A stretch of DNA of 64,000 nt from Sphingobium abikonense NBRC 16140 (GTDB lineage Bacteria > Pseudomonadota > Alphaproteobacteria > Sphingomonadales > Sphingomonadaceae). A program made the translations under genes and the position numbers. The notes beneath the pieces were generated by a model. The model had not been told where the DNA came from, did no database searches, and saw only the letters and a list, made by a program, of their open reading frames with translations. Numbering within the stretch: the stretch's first letter is position 1; each line of letters begins with the position of its first letter. Location of the stretch: assembly GCF_001598335.1 (NCBI RefSeq), contig NZ_BCYT01000004.1, positions 186,001-250,000 on the forward strand. The letters run 5' to 3'. Shown in pieces: positions 53,663 through 63,994 of this stretch.

Positions 53663-54088
53663 TCACCTGAAATAATTTTGTATCTGACTGCGTAAATCTT
53701 GCATCTCGCCGTCCAGCTTGATCGCTGAACTGAGGTCAGGCTGGCCCGGCCATCCTGCGTCCGGGATCGTCAGGCCTGCCGCGGTGCGACTGCCTTCGTA
53801 GCGGGGGATGACGTGGAAATGGACGTGGGGATCGACCATCATCAGCATCAGATAGTTGATCTTGTCATAGCCCACTGCCTGGGTCAGCGCCGCCTCGATC
53901 GTGGCGGTGGCGGTCTTTAGTTCTGCATGCGCCTCTGCGGGCAGGTCGCCGAACGCCGTGGCGTCGCTTCGCGCGGCAAGCACCAGTGATCCGAGCGTCG
54001 GCTGGCTCGGCCTCAGCAACACCAGCCAATGATCGAACTGCGCCACCAGCGTGGCGGGATAGCCGAATTTCTCGATCGTCGCGTTCAT
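53663..54088 (-). CDS. HIT family protein (histidine triad)
   Basis: A 141-residue HIT protein. The triad is in DPHVHFHVIPRY (about 92-103), with KINYLMLMMVD upstream and LVLAARSDATAFGDLP in the N-terminal half. HIT enzymes hydrolyse or transfer nucleotide phosphates. This one is coupled by overlapping stop/start (ATGA at 54085-54088) to the CDP-alcohol phosphotransferase gene, so it may act on a CDP or phosphoramidate intermediate of the same pathway. It lies convergent to the acyltransferase. Confidence 0.88.
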   Translation of the reverse strand: MNATIEKFGYPATLVAQFDHWLVLLRPSQPTLGSLVLAARSDATAFGDLPAEAHAELKTATATIEAALTQAVGYDKINYLMLMMVDPHVHFHVIPRYEGSRTAAGLTIPDAGWPGQPDLSSAIKLDGEMQDLRSQIQNYFR

Positions 54089-55188
54089 GCCTGTCCCTCC
54101 GCCTCGTCCATCCAACTGATGATCGGCCGTCCCGACCGCGCGACCGCGTAGGCCTGGGCGAGGCGTATGGCATGGACGATCAACGAAATGACGGTCCACC
54201 ACGCCAGCGCGACCAGGCCGATGTCCGGTCGCCCGAACAGCAGGGCGACGAAGAGGATCACCATATTGGGGTTCCGCCGCGCCGTGATGAGCCGAAACTG
54301 GCTGTCGAACCGGTGCCAGACATGGATGTCCATCTTGAAGTCCTTGAGGAACAAACCCTCGATCACCCGTTGCAGGACGTAGCCGGCAACGACCGCCGTC
54401 ATGACGAAGGCGAAGGTCGCGCCGGGCAGTTGCAGGCCCCAATAGGCAAGGCCCGTTCCCCAAAAATACCACCAGAAGGGTGGGTGGACGAGGTCGACGC
54501 CATGGTCGATGACATTGCCCCATTTGGACGAAGTGATGGTGCAGCGGGCGAGCTTTCCATCCACCGTGTCCAGCACCATGAAGATGAATCCGGACAGGAA
54601 CCCTGTCCAATAAAGTCCCTTGGCGAAGAGGAAGGTCGCAAGCAGGCACAGGCTGACGCCGATCACCGACACCATGTTAGGCGTCATGCGCAATTGCGCG
54701 GCGATCCGGGTCAGCACCAGCGCCAGTTCGGGCCAGAGATATTTGGTCAGCAGATCGGTCACGCCCTTATAAGCGCCGAAATAGCTGCGGCGCTCGATTT
54801 CGCGCCGACTGGCTGGCGTCAGTTCGCGCACCATCGGCTGCTCCAGCTTGCGCAGCTGGCGATTATAAAGGCGCCGCCCATCCGACAGATCGATGACATG
54901 CGCGGCGGTAAGGGGATCGGCGCCTTGCGCGACCTGACCCACAATCGGCGCGCCGCCCCAGGTGAACAATGTGCCGGGCGTTTCGAGCACGAGCGTCAGC
55001 AGCAACGGGTCGAACGCATAGGTCAGGTTGAACAGCAGTTCGTGCCCGCTCGCCAACTGGCGGCCGTTCTTCGCCGCGCTTTCCGCCATGCGCCGGTTCC
55101 GCTCGGCATTTGGCATGCCCCAGATTGGCGTCGCATTTTCGCCGATCAGCCGGACCGGCCCCAGAGAAGTGGAGAGAGACTGACTCAT
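54085..55188 (-). CDS. CDP-alcohol phosphotransferase family membrane protein
   Basis: A 367-residue protein. Residues of about 165-340 carry a polytopic CDP-alcohol phosphotransferase domain with DTVDGKLARCTITSSKWGNV followed by IDHGVDLVHP, matching the DxxDGxxAR...G...DxxxD metal site. The first about 160 residues are soluble and contain no clear nucleotidyltransferase motif (LSDGRRLYNRQLRKLEQPMV is the most distinctive part). The alcohol substrate is unknown. It overlaps the upstream glycerophosphotransferase-like gene and the HIT gene by 4 bases each, forming a tightly coupled three-gene unit. Confidence 0.85.
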   Translation of the reverse strand: MSQSLSTSLGPVRLIGENATPIWGMPNAERNRRMAESAAKNGRQLASGHELLFNLTYAFDPLLLTLVLETPGTLFTWGGAPIVGQVAQGADPLTAAHVIDLSDGRRLYNRQLRKLEQPMVRELTPASRREIERRSYFGAYKGVTDLLTKYLWPELALVLTRIAAQLRMTPNMVSVIGVSLCLLATFLFAKGLYWTGFLSGFIFMVLDTVDGKLARCTITSSKWGNVIDHGVDLVHPPFWWYFWGTGLAYWGLQLPGATFAFVMTAVVAGYVLQRVIEGLFLKDFKMDIHVWHRFDSQFRLITARRNPNMVILFVALLFGRPDIGLVALAWWTVISLIVHAIRLAQAYAVARSGRPIISWMDEAEGQA

Positions 55189-56258
55189 GCGGCGCCCTTC
55201 AGAAAATCGAGGATGATGTCGGCCTGGCGCTGCGAGGCGGGGATAGGAGACTGGTCGATGGAATCACGCATCGCTGCTTCCTGCACGTCACGGAACCCTT
55301 CTTGCAAGCCATTCGCACGCGCTAGCGCAGGCGCCAGCGCGTCCATGTTGTCGATCACCTGTCCCAGCCGCCAGTGCGAAAAGGCCGCGCCCGCCGCATC
55401 ATGATGATCGAGGTTCAGGAAGACGCAGGGGCGCGGTGCGATCAGAAATTCATACACCTGGCTCGACACGTCGCCCAGATAGAGGTCCGCGCTCATCGTA
55501 TAGCTCATGTCGATCGAATGGCGACTGCCCATGTCCACCCGGATATGCGGAGCGGCACTGACGATCGGGGGCACGCGCTGTGCCAATTTGACATGCGGCG
55601 CGATGATGACGTTCCAGTCCGTCAGCGACTCCAGCGCCGCCATGACCGACGGGCCATGGTTGATCCAGGAGGACAATTTGGCGTCGAAATGGGGGTTGTA
55701 GAGCAGCACCGGCTTGTCGTCCGAAAAGAAGCGCTGCCTGTTCGCCTTCAGTTCGAATTTGGGGTAGCCGCCCACGCGCACATTGTCTTGCGTCCCAAGG
55801 CCACGCGCGATCAGCCGGCGCCTGTCCTTTTCGCCGCCCACTATCGTCAGGTCGAACGCAGCATGGCCTTTCTTATAGCCGCCCTCGCGGTCGCCGGCGC
55901 CATGTTTGATGTGAATCATGCGGGATGAAAAGCCGGGCATGTGTCGCAGCCGGGCGCTGCTGATTTCAGTCGTGACGATCACGGGATATCGCGCGATCCT
56001 CCGGTGGTTGAGCAGCAGGGTGGCGAAGCGGGAGGGCTGGCGGAACAGCGAGTCGGGTTGTAGCGGCGGACGCGTCAGGCGCACCGGCTCCAGTCGCCCC
56101 TCCGGATCATAGCTGCCGATCAGGTCCAGCATGGTGTCGGATGGCGACAGCACGCTGACCCGCACGCCCGAACGCCGTGCCAGTTCCAGCGCGGCGGGCA
56201 GCCAATGATAGATTTGGTGCGCTTCTGCGATAGCGAGGAAGGCGATGTCGGTCGGCAA
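55185..56258 (-). CDS. CDP-glycerol glycerophosphotransferase-like (TagB/TagF-type) transferase
   Basis: A GT-B-like protein of about 357 residues from TTG 56258, beginning LPTDIAFLAIAEAHQIYHWL. The later landmarks IHIKHGAGDREGGY, DLTIVGGEKDR, VGGYPKFEL, LLYNPHFDAK, WNVIIAPHVKL and YLGDVSSQVYEFLIAPRPCV match the polyglycerolphosphate-transferase family (a GDVSS-type nucleotide site and HGAGDR). Homologues start near LPTDIAF, so I place the start there. The frame is open further to 56378 and the start is uncertain. It is coupled to the CDP-alcohol phosphotransferase gene. The polymer substrate is unknown. Confidence 0.75.
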   Translation of the reverse strand: MPTDIAFLAIAEAHQIYHWLPAALELARRSGVRVSVLSPSDTMLDLIGSYDPEGRLEPVRLTRPPLQPDSLFRQPSRFATLLLNHRRIARYPVIVTTEISSARLRHMPGFSSRMIHIKHGAGDREGGYKKGHAAFDLTIVGGEKDRRRLIARGLGTQDNVRVGGYPKFELKANRQRFFSDDKPVLLYNPHFDAKLSSWINHGPSVMAALESLTDWNVIIAPHVKLAQRVPPIVSAAPHIRVDMGSRHSIDMSYTMSADLYLGDVSSQVYEFLIAPRPCVFLNLDHHDAAGAAFSHWRLGQVIDNMDALAPALARANGLQEGFRDVQEAAMRDSIDQSPIPASQRQADIILDFLKGAA

Positions 56259-56479
56259 GCGGACGATCCATGGAGGGCAGGGGCCAATAGGCGCAGCATG
56301 CGCGCATGTCGTTCGCCCTAGCGCGACAGAGACAGGAAGCAAGTCGTCACGGCGGGTTTTGCAAGCCTGTTGCAACAAGGGCTTCGGGCAGAAACATCGC
56401 CCTCAACGCTGGACCTTTGCGGATTTTTTGCTATTCGGGCGGCGACACGACACACATTCCCGAAGAGGCTCGACGAGCG

Positions 56480-57268
56480 ATGGCCGAATTTGCGTTGCCT
56501 AAGAACAGCAAGATCAACGGCAAGGGCGTAACCTATAAAGCGCCCGAAGGCGCCACCAATGTGCGCAGCTTCAAGGTCTATCGCTACGATCCCGACTCCG
56601 GCCAAAATCCGCGCTACGACACGTTCGAGGTGGATCTGGACCAGTGCGGCCCGATGGTCCTCGACGCGCTGCTCAAGATCAAGAATGAATATGATCCCAC
56701 GCTGACCTTCCGCCGCTCGTGCCGCGAAGGCATTTGCGGTTCCTGCTCGATGAACATGAACGGCAAGAACGGCCTCGCCTGCACCACCGCGATCGACGAA
56801 TGCGCGGGCAAGCAGGTGCAGATCACGCCGCTGCCGCACATGGACGTCATCAAGGATCTGGTGCCCGACTTCACGCACTTTTATGCGCAGTACAACAGCA
56901 TCAAGCCGTGGCTGCAAACCGTCAGTCCGCCGCCCAGCGGCAAGGAACGGCTCCAGTCTCCGCAAGACCGCGAGAAGCTGGATGGCCTTTACGAATGCAT
57001 CCTATGCGCCTGCTGCTCGACGAGCTGCCCCAGCTACTGGTGGAACAGCGACAAGTTCCTTGGTCCCGCGATCCTGCTTCAGGCCTATCGCTGGCTGGCC
57101 GACAGCCGGGACGAATATACCGGTGAGCGCCTGGACGAACTGGAGGATCCCTTCCGCCTCTATCGCTGCCACACCATCATGAACTGCGCGAATGTCTGCC
57201 CCAAGGGTCTGAGCCCGGCCAAGGCGATCGCGGAAACCAAGAAGATGATGGTCGAACGGCAGCTTTAA
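56480..57268 (+). CDS. sdhB: Succinate dehydrogenase iron-sulfur subunit
   Basis: A 262-residue Fe-S protein: [2Fe-2S] site [18 protein letters not shown] running on to LAC, then [4Fe-4S]/[3Fe-4S] sites in [16 protein letters not shown] and [15 protein letters not shown]. It carries electrons from SdhA to quinone. ATG 56480 is preceded by gaagaggctcgacgagcg. The open frame to 56306 is an upstream extension without family signal. SdhC, SdhD and SdhA genes are not next to it. The upstream neighbour is the divergent transferase and the next gene is a thioesterase. Confidence 0.96.
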   Translation: MAEFALPKNSKINGKGVTYKAPEGATNVRSFKVYRYDPDSGQNPRYDTFEVDLDQCGPMVLDALLKIKNEYDPTLTFRRSCREGICGSCSMNMNGKNGLACTTAIDECAGKQVQITPLPHMDVIKDLVPDFTHFYAQYNSIKPWLQTVSPPPSGKERLQSPQDREKLDGLYECILCACCSTSCPSYWWNSDKFLGPAILLQAYRWLADSRDEYTGERLDELEDPFRLYRCHTIMNCANVCPKGLSPAKAIAETKKMMVERQL

Positions 57269-57269
57269 G

Positions 57270-57731
57270 TTGGCAAGTGACGGAGTAGCCGGCGGTCGAC
57301 CGCTGAGCGAAGGCAAATGGGCGGGTTGGGCGGCCTGGTCGGATCCGCACCCCGACACCTTTTTGCAGGCGATCGGGCGGGGATATATGCAGGCGGACGG
57401 GCCAACGCTCGCTCGCGTCGCCCTGGAAACGCGCTCCAGCCACCGCAACCGGCTCGATGCACTGCACGGCGGCTTTCTTGCTGCCTTTGCCGATCACGCC
57501 TATTTCGGCGGTCTGTGGATCATGGGGCATCAGGCGCAGGTAAACGGCGTTACCATTGACCTTAGCATGCAATATCTGGGCGCAGGAAAGGTGGGGCCTG
57601 ACTTGGTCGCTGAAGTCAAGATATTGCGGGAAACCGGGCGTCTTTTCTTCCTGCGGATGCTGATGACGCAGAATGGCGAGGCGGTGGCCGCCTCTACGGC
57701 CACCATTCGCAAGGCGCCAAAGCCGCAGTGA
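57270..57731 (+). CDS. PaaI-type hotdog thioesterase
   Basis: A 153-residue hotdog protein with RNRLDALHGGFLAAFADHAYFGG (about 60-82), the LHGG segment holding the catalytic/oxyanion residues, and VNGVTIDLSMQYLGAGKVG. PaaI-type thioesterases hydrolyse acyl-CoA esters, and the physiological substrate is unknown. The TTG start is 1 base past the sdhB stop, and the stop overlaps the zapE GTG. Confidence 0.85.
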   Translation: MASDGVAGGRPLSEGKWAGWAAWSDPHPDTFLQAIGRGYMQADGPTLARVALETRSSHRNRLDALHGGFLAAFADHAYFGGLWIMGHQAQVNGVTIDLSMQYLGAGKVGPDLVAEVKILRETGRLFFLRMLMTQNGEAVAASTATIRKAPKPQ

Positions 57732-58840
57732 CCGCCATTCTCGCCCGCTATGATGCGCTGGTGACGTCCGGCGAGCTCAGGCCCGACCCCGATCAGCGAG
57801 CCGCTGCCGAGCGGTTGGGCCAGATGCAGCAGGAACTGGAAGCAACGCCGGCGCGGGGGTCGACGCTGTGGAAATTGCTGCGCAAGGCGCCGGAGCCGCC
57901 GCGCGGCCTCTACATGTGGGGCGGCGTCGGACGGGGCAAATCCATGCTGATGGACCTGTTCTTCGATACGGTACAGGTCAAGCGCAAGAAGCGCGCGCAT
58001 TTCCACGAATTCATGCTCGACGTTCATGCCCGTCTCGCCGAAGCACGCAAGTCGGAAACGGGTGACCCGATCCCGCCGGTGGTCGAGTCGCTGGCGGAAG
58101 AGGCGCGACTGCTCTGCTTCGACGAAATGGTGGTCAACAATATGGCCGACGCGGCGATCATGTCGCGCCTGTTCACTGGGTTGCTCGACAAGCGCGTGAC
58201 CATTGTCACGACGTCGAACCGCGTCCCTGATGATCTTTACAAAGATGGCCTCAATCGCCAGCTTTTCCTGCCCTTCATCGACCTTATCAAGGCGAAGCTG
58301 GATGTCATGAGCCTCAACGGTCCCACCGATTATCGGCGCGACCGGTTGGGGGATGCGCAGCTTTGGCATTGTCCCAATGGACCGGAGGCGACCCGCGCCC
58401 TGTCCGAGGCCTTTTTCCGACTGACCGATTTTTCGGTGGAGGATCGCGCCAAGGTCCCGGCCGAGGATATTCCCGTCCAGGGCGGCCGCACCCTGCATGT
58501 GCCCAAAAGCCTCAAAGGCGTCGCTGTCTTTTCGTTCAAACGGCTTTGCGTGGAGGCGCGGGGGGCGCCGGATTATCTGGCGATTGCGCGCAAATATCAT
58601 AGCGTGATCATCGTTGGCATCCCGGTGCTGGGACCGGAAAAGCGCAATGAGGCGGCGCGTTTCGTCACGCTGATCGACTCGCTCTACGAATATAAGGTGA
58701 AGCTGCTGGCATCGGCCGATGCTTCGCCTGAGCGTCTCTATCCTACGGGCGACGGAGCCTTTGAATTTGAGCGCACCGTGTCGCGTCTGCTGGAGATGCA
58801 GTCGGACGATTATCTGGCGCTGGGCCACGGCCCCAAATAG
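57728..58840 (+). CDS. zapE: Cell division protein ZapE (AFG1-like ATPase)
   Basis: A 370-residue AAA-like ATPase with the Walker A GGVGRGKSMLMD (about 61-72), Walker B region LLCFDEMVVNNMADA and the sensor TTSNRVPDDLY. ZapE supports Z-ring function, and homologues (yeast Afg1) assist membrane protein turnover. The GTG start overlaps the thioesterase stop (GTGA). mdh follows after 316 bases with its own leader; zapE-mdh is the usual order in alphaproteobacteria. Confidence 0.93.
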   Translation: MTAILARYDALVTSGELRPDPDQRAAAERLGQMQQELEATPARGSTLWKLLRKAPEPPRGLYMWGGVGRGKSMLMDLFFDTVQVKRKKRAHFHEFMLDVHARLAEARKSETGDPIPPVVESLAEEARLLCFDEMVVNNMADAAIMSRLFTGLLDKRVTIVTTSNRVPDDLYKDGLNRQLFLPFIDLIKAKLDVMSLNGPTDYRRDRLGDAQLWHCPNGPEATRALSEAFFRLTDFSVEDRAKVPAEDIPVQGGRTLHVPKSLKGVAVFSFKRLCVEARGAPDYLAIARKYHSVIIVGIPVLGPEKRNEAARFVTLIDSLYEYKVKLLASADASPERLYPTGDGAFEFERTVSRLLEMQSDDYLALGHGPK

Positions 58841-58927
58841 TCTGCACGGCCTATCGCGGCCGCTATCTCGGTCCGTCGCAGCGGGCTGGAACTCTTCATC
58901 GACGCGCAACGTCATTGCGGCAAACAG

Positions 58928-58961
58928 GCCGGGCGCCCTCCGAGGAGAAAGGGCGCCCGGC
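58928..58961. other. Perfect 11-bp stem-loop between zapE and mdh
   Basis: gccgggcgccc (58928-58938) pairs with gggcgcccggc (58951-58961) around a 12-base loop (tccgaggagaaa), with no T-run. It probably ends or trims the zapE transcript. The rest of the 316-base gap 58841-59156 holds no gene; it carries the palindrome listed next and the mdh leader. Confidence 0.65.
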
Positions 58962-59034
58962 AGGGTAGCTCTGCAGGGAGCGCTCGCGGCCAGGGTAGGA
59001 GCCAGCGAGCAACAGGCTGTGACGCTTGCCTAAT

Positions 59035-59053
59035 GCAATTGCGAACCAATTGC
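59035..59053 (+). promoter_or_regulatory. Short palindrome upstream of mdh, candidate operator or leader hairpin
   Basis: gcaattg (59035-59041) and caattgc (59047-59053) are perfect inverted repeats around cgaac. They sit about 100 bases before the mdh start, whose ribosome site is ggagg. Whether this binds a regulator is unknown. Confidence 0.3.
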
Positions 59054-59150
59054 AAAGATAATTTGGCATGCACGGTTTTCGTAGGTTGAAACCCCTGCGG
59101 GAAGGGCGTAGGCGAACCGGCAATTCCAGTAATCATGACTTGGAGGATGA

Positions 59151-60119
<969 letters not shown>

Positions 60120-60136
60120 TCGACCGAGATTTTTCC

Positions 60137-60179
60137 AGCCCGCCCCGGTAAGTGTGCAGCCGGCGGCGGGCTGCTTTTC
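60137..60179 (+). terminator. Terminator-like hairpin between mdh and sucD
   Basis: agcccgcc (60137-60144) pairs with ggcgggct (60165-60172) around a 20-base loop, followed by gcttttc. It may end part of the mdh transcript or act as an attenuator. Confidence 0.55.
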
Positions 60180-60214
60180 ATGAACTGCCACGTCACAGAC
60201 GAAAAGGGACACGC

Positions 60215-61099
60215 ATGTCCATTCTGGTGAACAAGAATACCAAGGTCATCACCCAGGGTATGACCGGTGCAACCGGGACCTTCCACACCGAACAGGCGCT
60301 GGCCTATGGCACGCAGATGGTCGCAGGCGTGACCCCGGGCAAGGGCGGCACGACCCATATCGGTCTGCCCATGTATGACACTGTCGCCGAAGCCAAGTCG
60401 AAGACCGGCGCCGACGCTTCGGTCATCTATGTTCCGCCGCCATTCGCCGCAGACTCGATCCTCGAAGCGATCGACGCGGAAATCCCGCTGATCGTCTGCA
60501 TAACCGAAGGCATCCCCGTTCTCGACATGGTGCGCGTCAAGCGTGCGCTCTCGGGCAGCAAGTCGCGCCTCATCGGCCCCAACTGCCCCGGCGTACTGAC
60601 GCCCGACGAGTGCAAGATCGGCATCATGCCCGGCAGCATCTTCAAGAAGGGCAGCGTCGGCGTCGTGTCGCGCTCTGGCACGCTGACCTACGAAGCCGTG
60701 TTCCAGACCTCGAACGCGGGCCTTGGTCAGACGACCGCCGTCGGCATCGGCGGCGATCCGGTCAATGGCACCAACTTCATCGACGTGCTGGAACTGTTCC
60801 TGGCTGACGACGCGACCGAATCGATCATCATGATCGGTGAGATCGGCGGCGACGCCGAAGAACAGGCCGCGCAGTTCCTGATCGACGAAGCGAAGAAGGG
60901 CCGCAAGAAGCCGATGGCCGGTTTCATTGCCGGCCGCACGGCGCCTCCGGGCCGTCGCATGGGCCATGCCGGCGCGATCGTGTCGGGCGGCAAGGGCGAC
61001 GCGGAAAGCAAGATCGCGGCGATGGAAGCGGCCGGCATCAAGGTTGCTGCCAGCCCGTCGGAGCTCGGCTCGACGCTGGTCGAGGTCTTGAAGGGGTAA
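60215..61099 (+). CDS. sucD: Succinyl-CoA synthetase alpha subunit
   Basis: A 294-residue alpha subunit: CoA-binding Rossmann start [30 protein letters not shown], and the phosphorylated His in [20 protein letters not shown] (about residue 250). It needs the beta subunit SucC, whose gene is not adjacent here and not in the window. It starts 95 bases after mdh. A hairpin and sucA follow. Confidence 0.96.
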   Translation: MSILVNKNTKVITQGMTGATGTFHTEQALAYGTQMVAGVTPGKGGTTHIGLPMYDTVAEAKSKTGADASVIYVPPPFAADSILEAIDAEIPLIVCITEGIPVLDMVRVKRALSGSKSRLIGPNCPGVLTPDECKIGIMPGSIFKKGSVGVVSRSGTLTYEAVFQTSNAGLGQTTAVGIGGDPVNGTNFIDVLELFLADDATESIIMIGEIGGDAEEQAAQFLIDEAKKGRKKPMAGFIAGRTAPPGRRMGHAGAIVSGGKGDAESKIAAMEAAGIKVAASPSELGSTLVEVLKG

Positions 61100-61117
61100 G
61101 ATAACTCCTACATATAG

Positions 61118-61145
61118 ATGCGGTCGGGCTGCACCCCGACCGCAT
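61118..61145. other. Perfect 11-bp stem-loop between sucD and sucA
   Basis: atgcggtcggg (61118-61128) pairs with cccgaccgcat (61135-61145) around ctgcac, with no T-run. It probably adjusts downstream expression or RNA stability. Confidence 0.6.
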
Positions 61146-61190
61146 GTTCTCCCGCTTCCGCGACTGCACGCGGCGCAGATGGGACAGACG

Positions 61191-63986
61191 ATGGGTTACG
61201 AGAACCAGGATTTCGAAATCGAGCGCGGACCAAGCTGGGCGCGCGACAATTGGCCGCTGACGGATACCGATGATCTGACCGGCGCACTGGATCCCACGCA
61301 GATGCAGGTGGCCGTCAAGGCCGCCGCCAAGGCGCAGGGCAAGGCTGTATCCGACGCCGATATCACCGCCGCGGCCGAAGACAGCATCCGCGCGATGATG
61401 CTGATCCGGACCTATCGCGTGCGCGGCCATCTGGCCGCCAATCTGGACCCGCTGGGCCTGGCCAAGCGCGAGGCGCCCGCCGACCTGTCGCCGGAATATC
61501 ACGGCCTCACCGACCTCTCCAAGAAAATCTATCTGGGTGGCGCGCTCGGCCTGCAATATGCGACCGTCAGCGAGCTGGTGGCGATCCTGCGGCAGAATTA
61601 CTGCGGCAATGTCGGCCTTGAATATATGCATATCTCGGACGTGGAGGAGCGCCGCTTCCTTCAGGACCGGATGGAAGGCAAGGACAAGGAAATCCACTTC
61701 ACGCCCGAAGGCAAGAAGGCGATCCTGGCCAAGGTCATTCAGGCCGAACAATATGAGAAGTTCCTGGGTCGCAAATATGTCGGCACCAAGCGCTTTGGCC
61801 TCGACGGCGGCGAATCCATGATCCCCGCGCTCGAAGCCGTCATCAAATATGGCGGGTCGAGCGGCGTGCGCGAAATCGTGTTCGGCATGGCGCATCGCGG
61901 CCGCCTCAACGTGCTCGCCAACGTGATGGCCAAGGGCTTCCGCGTCATCTTCCACGAATTTTCCGGCGGCACCGCCAATCCGGAAGATGTCGGTGGATCG
62001 GGCGACGTCAAATATCACCTCGGCACTTCGACCGACCGTGAATTTGACGGGATCAAGGTCCATATGTCGCTGGTCCCCAACCCCTCACACCTGGAAACGG
62101 TCGATCCGGTGGTGCTTGGCAAGGTCCGCGCGCAACAGACTTTCCGCGATGACCTCTCCAATCACGAACAGGTATTGCCGGTCCTGATCCACGGCGACGC
62201 TGCCTTTGCCGGGCAGGGCATTGTCTGGGAATGCTTCGGCTTTTCCGGCGTGCCGGGATATAATACCGGCGGTTGTGTCCACTTCGTCGTCAACAACCAG
62301 ATCGGCTTCACCACCAGCCCGCAATTTTCGCGCGGTTCGCCCTATCCCAGCGACGTGGCCAAGGGCGTTCAGGCCCCGATCCTGCACGTCAATGGCGACG
62401 ATCCGGAAGCTGTGACCTTCGCCTGCAAGCTGGCGATGGAATATCGCCAGAAATTCCATCGCGACATCGTGATCGACATGTGGTGCTACCGGCGCTTCGG
62501 TCATAATGAAGGCGATGAACCGTCCTTCACGCAGCCGCAGATGTACGCGAAGATCCGCCAGCATCCGCCGGTCAGCGACATTTATTCCGCCCGGTTGAAG
62601 GCCGAAGGTCTGGTCGACGATGAGTTCGTCGGCAAGGCGACGTCTGAATTTGTCAGCCATCTGGAGGACGAGTTCGAGGCGGCAAAGAGCTACAAGGCCA
62701 ACAAGGCCGACTGGTTTGCGGGTCGCTGGTCTGGCCTCCACAAGCCCGCCGACGCCGAAACCGCGCGCCAGACGGTCGAAAGCGGCGTGTCGCAAAAGCT
62801 GTTCGACAGCCTTGGCCGCACGCTTACGACGGTGCCCGAGGGCCATAACGTCCACAAGACGTTGAAGCGGGTTCTCGACGCCAAGGCCGAAATGTTCAAG
62901 TCGGGCGAGAATTTCGACTGGGCGACCGGCGAGGCCTTGGCCTTCGGCTCGCTCTTGTCGGAAGGCTATGGCGTACGTCTGTCCGGTCAGGATTCGGGTC
63001 GCGGCACGTTCAGCCAGCGTCACGCTGTCTGGGTCGATCAGGAAAGTGAGAATAAATATATCCCGCTTTCGACGGTGCCGCATGGCCGCTTCGAAGTGCT
63101 CGACAGCCCGCTGTCCGAATATGGCGTGCTGGGCTTCGAATATGGCTTCGCGCTGGCGGACCCCAAGAGCTTGGTCATCTGGGAAGCGCAGTTCGGCGAT
63201 TTCGCCAATGGCGCGCAGATCATCTTCGATCAGTATATCGCCTCGTCCGAAACCAAGTGGCTGCGGTCCAACGGCCTCGTCTGCCTGCTGCCGCACGGCT
63301 ATGAAGGGCAGGGGCCGGAACATAGCTCGGCCCGTCTGGAGCGCTTCCTTCAGCTGTGCGCCGAAGGCAATATCCAGGTCGCCAACATCACCACCCCGGC
63401 CAATTATTTCCACGCCCTGCGCCGGCAGATGCTGCGTCCCTTCCGCAAGCCGCTTATCATCATGGCCCCCAAGTCGCTGCTGCGACACAAGGCTGCGGTG
63501 AGCAAGGCCGAGGATTTCCTGGGCGACACGCATTTCAAGCGCATCCTGTCAGATCCCAACGGGTCCGCCGACACGGACACGAAGCGGTTGGTGCTTTGTT
63601 CGGGCAAGGTCTTCTACGATCTGGCCGAAGCGCGCGACGCCGCTGGTGACCAGAATACCCAGATCGTGCGCATCGAACAGATTTATCCGTTCGCAACCGA
63701 CGCATTGGCCAAGCGCATCGCGCGCATGACCAATTTGGAGGAAGTCGTCTGGTGCCAGGAAGAGCCGCGCAACAATGGCGCGTGGTTCTTCGTCGAACCC
63801 TATGTCGAGGAAGCGCTGGCGATGGCCGGTCAGGCGCCGATGCGGGCGCGTTATGCGGGCCGCAAGCCGTCCGCGTCTCCCGCCACGGGTCTGGCCAAGC
63901 GCCATGTCGCCGAACAGGCCGCTCTTGTCGCCGATGCGCTGGGTCACAGCGTGCGTGAAGAAATCCGTCGCCAGAAGAAAGGCTGA
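61191..63986 (+). CDS. sucA: 2-oxoglutarate dehydrogenase E1 component
   Basis: An E1 of about 931 residues: N-terminal MGYENQDFEIERGPSWARDN, the substrate-site regions FGMAHRGRLNVLANVMAKG and HGDAAFAGQGIVWE, thiamine-diphosphate motif beginning in the GDDPEAV stretch and NNQIGFTTSPQFSR, and C-terminal transketolase-like domains to the end. It decarboxylates 2-oxoglutarate in the TCA cycle. An ATG at 61179 (MGQTMGYENQ) is 4 codons upstream; the inner ATG 61191 is preceded by gggacag. The next gene begins 8 bases later. Confidence 0.95.
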   Translation: MGYENQDFEIERGPSWARDNWPLTDTDDLTGALDPTQMQVAVKAAAKAQGKAVSDADITAAAEDSIRAMMLIRTYRVRGHLAANLDPLGLAKREAPADLSPEYHGLTDLSKKIYLGGALGLQYATVSELVAILRQNYCGNVGLEYMHISDVEERRFLQDRMEGKDKEIHFTPEGKKAILAKVIQAEQYEKFLGRKYVGTKRFGLDGGESMIPALEAVIKYGGSSGVREIVFGMAHRGRLNVLANVMAKGFRVIFHEFSGGTANPEDVGGSGDVKYHLGTSTDREFDGIKVHMSLVPNPSHLETVDPVVLGKVRAQQTFRDDLSNHEQVLPVLIHGDAAFAGQGIVWECFGFSGVPGYNTGGCVHFVVNNQIGFTTSPQFSRGSPYPSDVAKGVQAPILHVNGDDPEAVTFACKLAMEYRQKFHRDIVIDMWCYRRFGHNEGDEPSFTQPQMYAKIRQHPPVSDIYSARLKAEGLVDDEFVGKATSEFVSHLEDEFEAAKSYKANKADWFAGRWSGLHKPADAETARQTVESGVSQKLFDSLGRTLTTVPEGHNVHKTLKRVLDAKAEMFKSGENFDWATGEALAFGSLLSEGYGVRLSGQDSGRGTFSQRHAVWVDQESENKYIPLSTVPHGRFEVLDSPLSEYGVLGFEYGFALADPKSLVIWEAQFGDFANGAQIIFDQYIASSETKWLRSNGLVCLLPHGYEGQGPEHSSARLERFLQLCAEGNIQVANITTPANYFHALRRQMLRPFRKPLIIMAPKSLLRHKAAVSKAEDFLGDTHFKRILSDPNGSADTDTKRLVLCSGKVFYDLAEARDAAGDQNTQIVRIEQIYPFATDALAKRIARMTNLEEVVWCQEEPRNNGAWFFVEPYVEEALAMAGQAPMRARYAGRKPSASPATGLAKRHVAEQAALVADALGHSVREEIRRQKKG

Positions 63987-63994
63987 GAAAGCGC

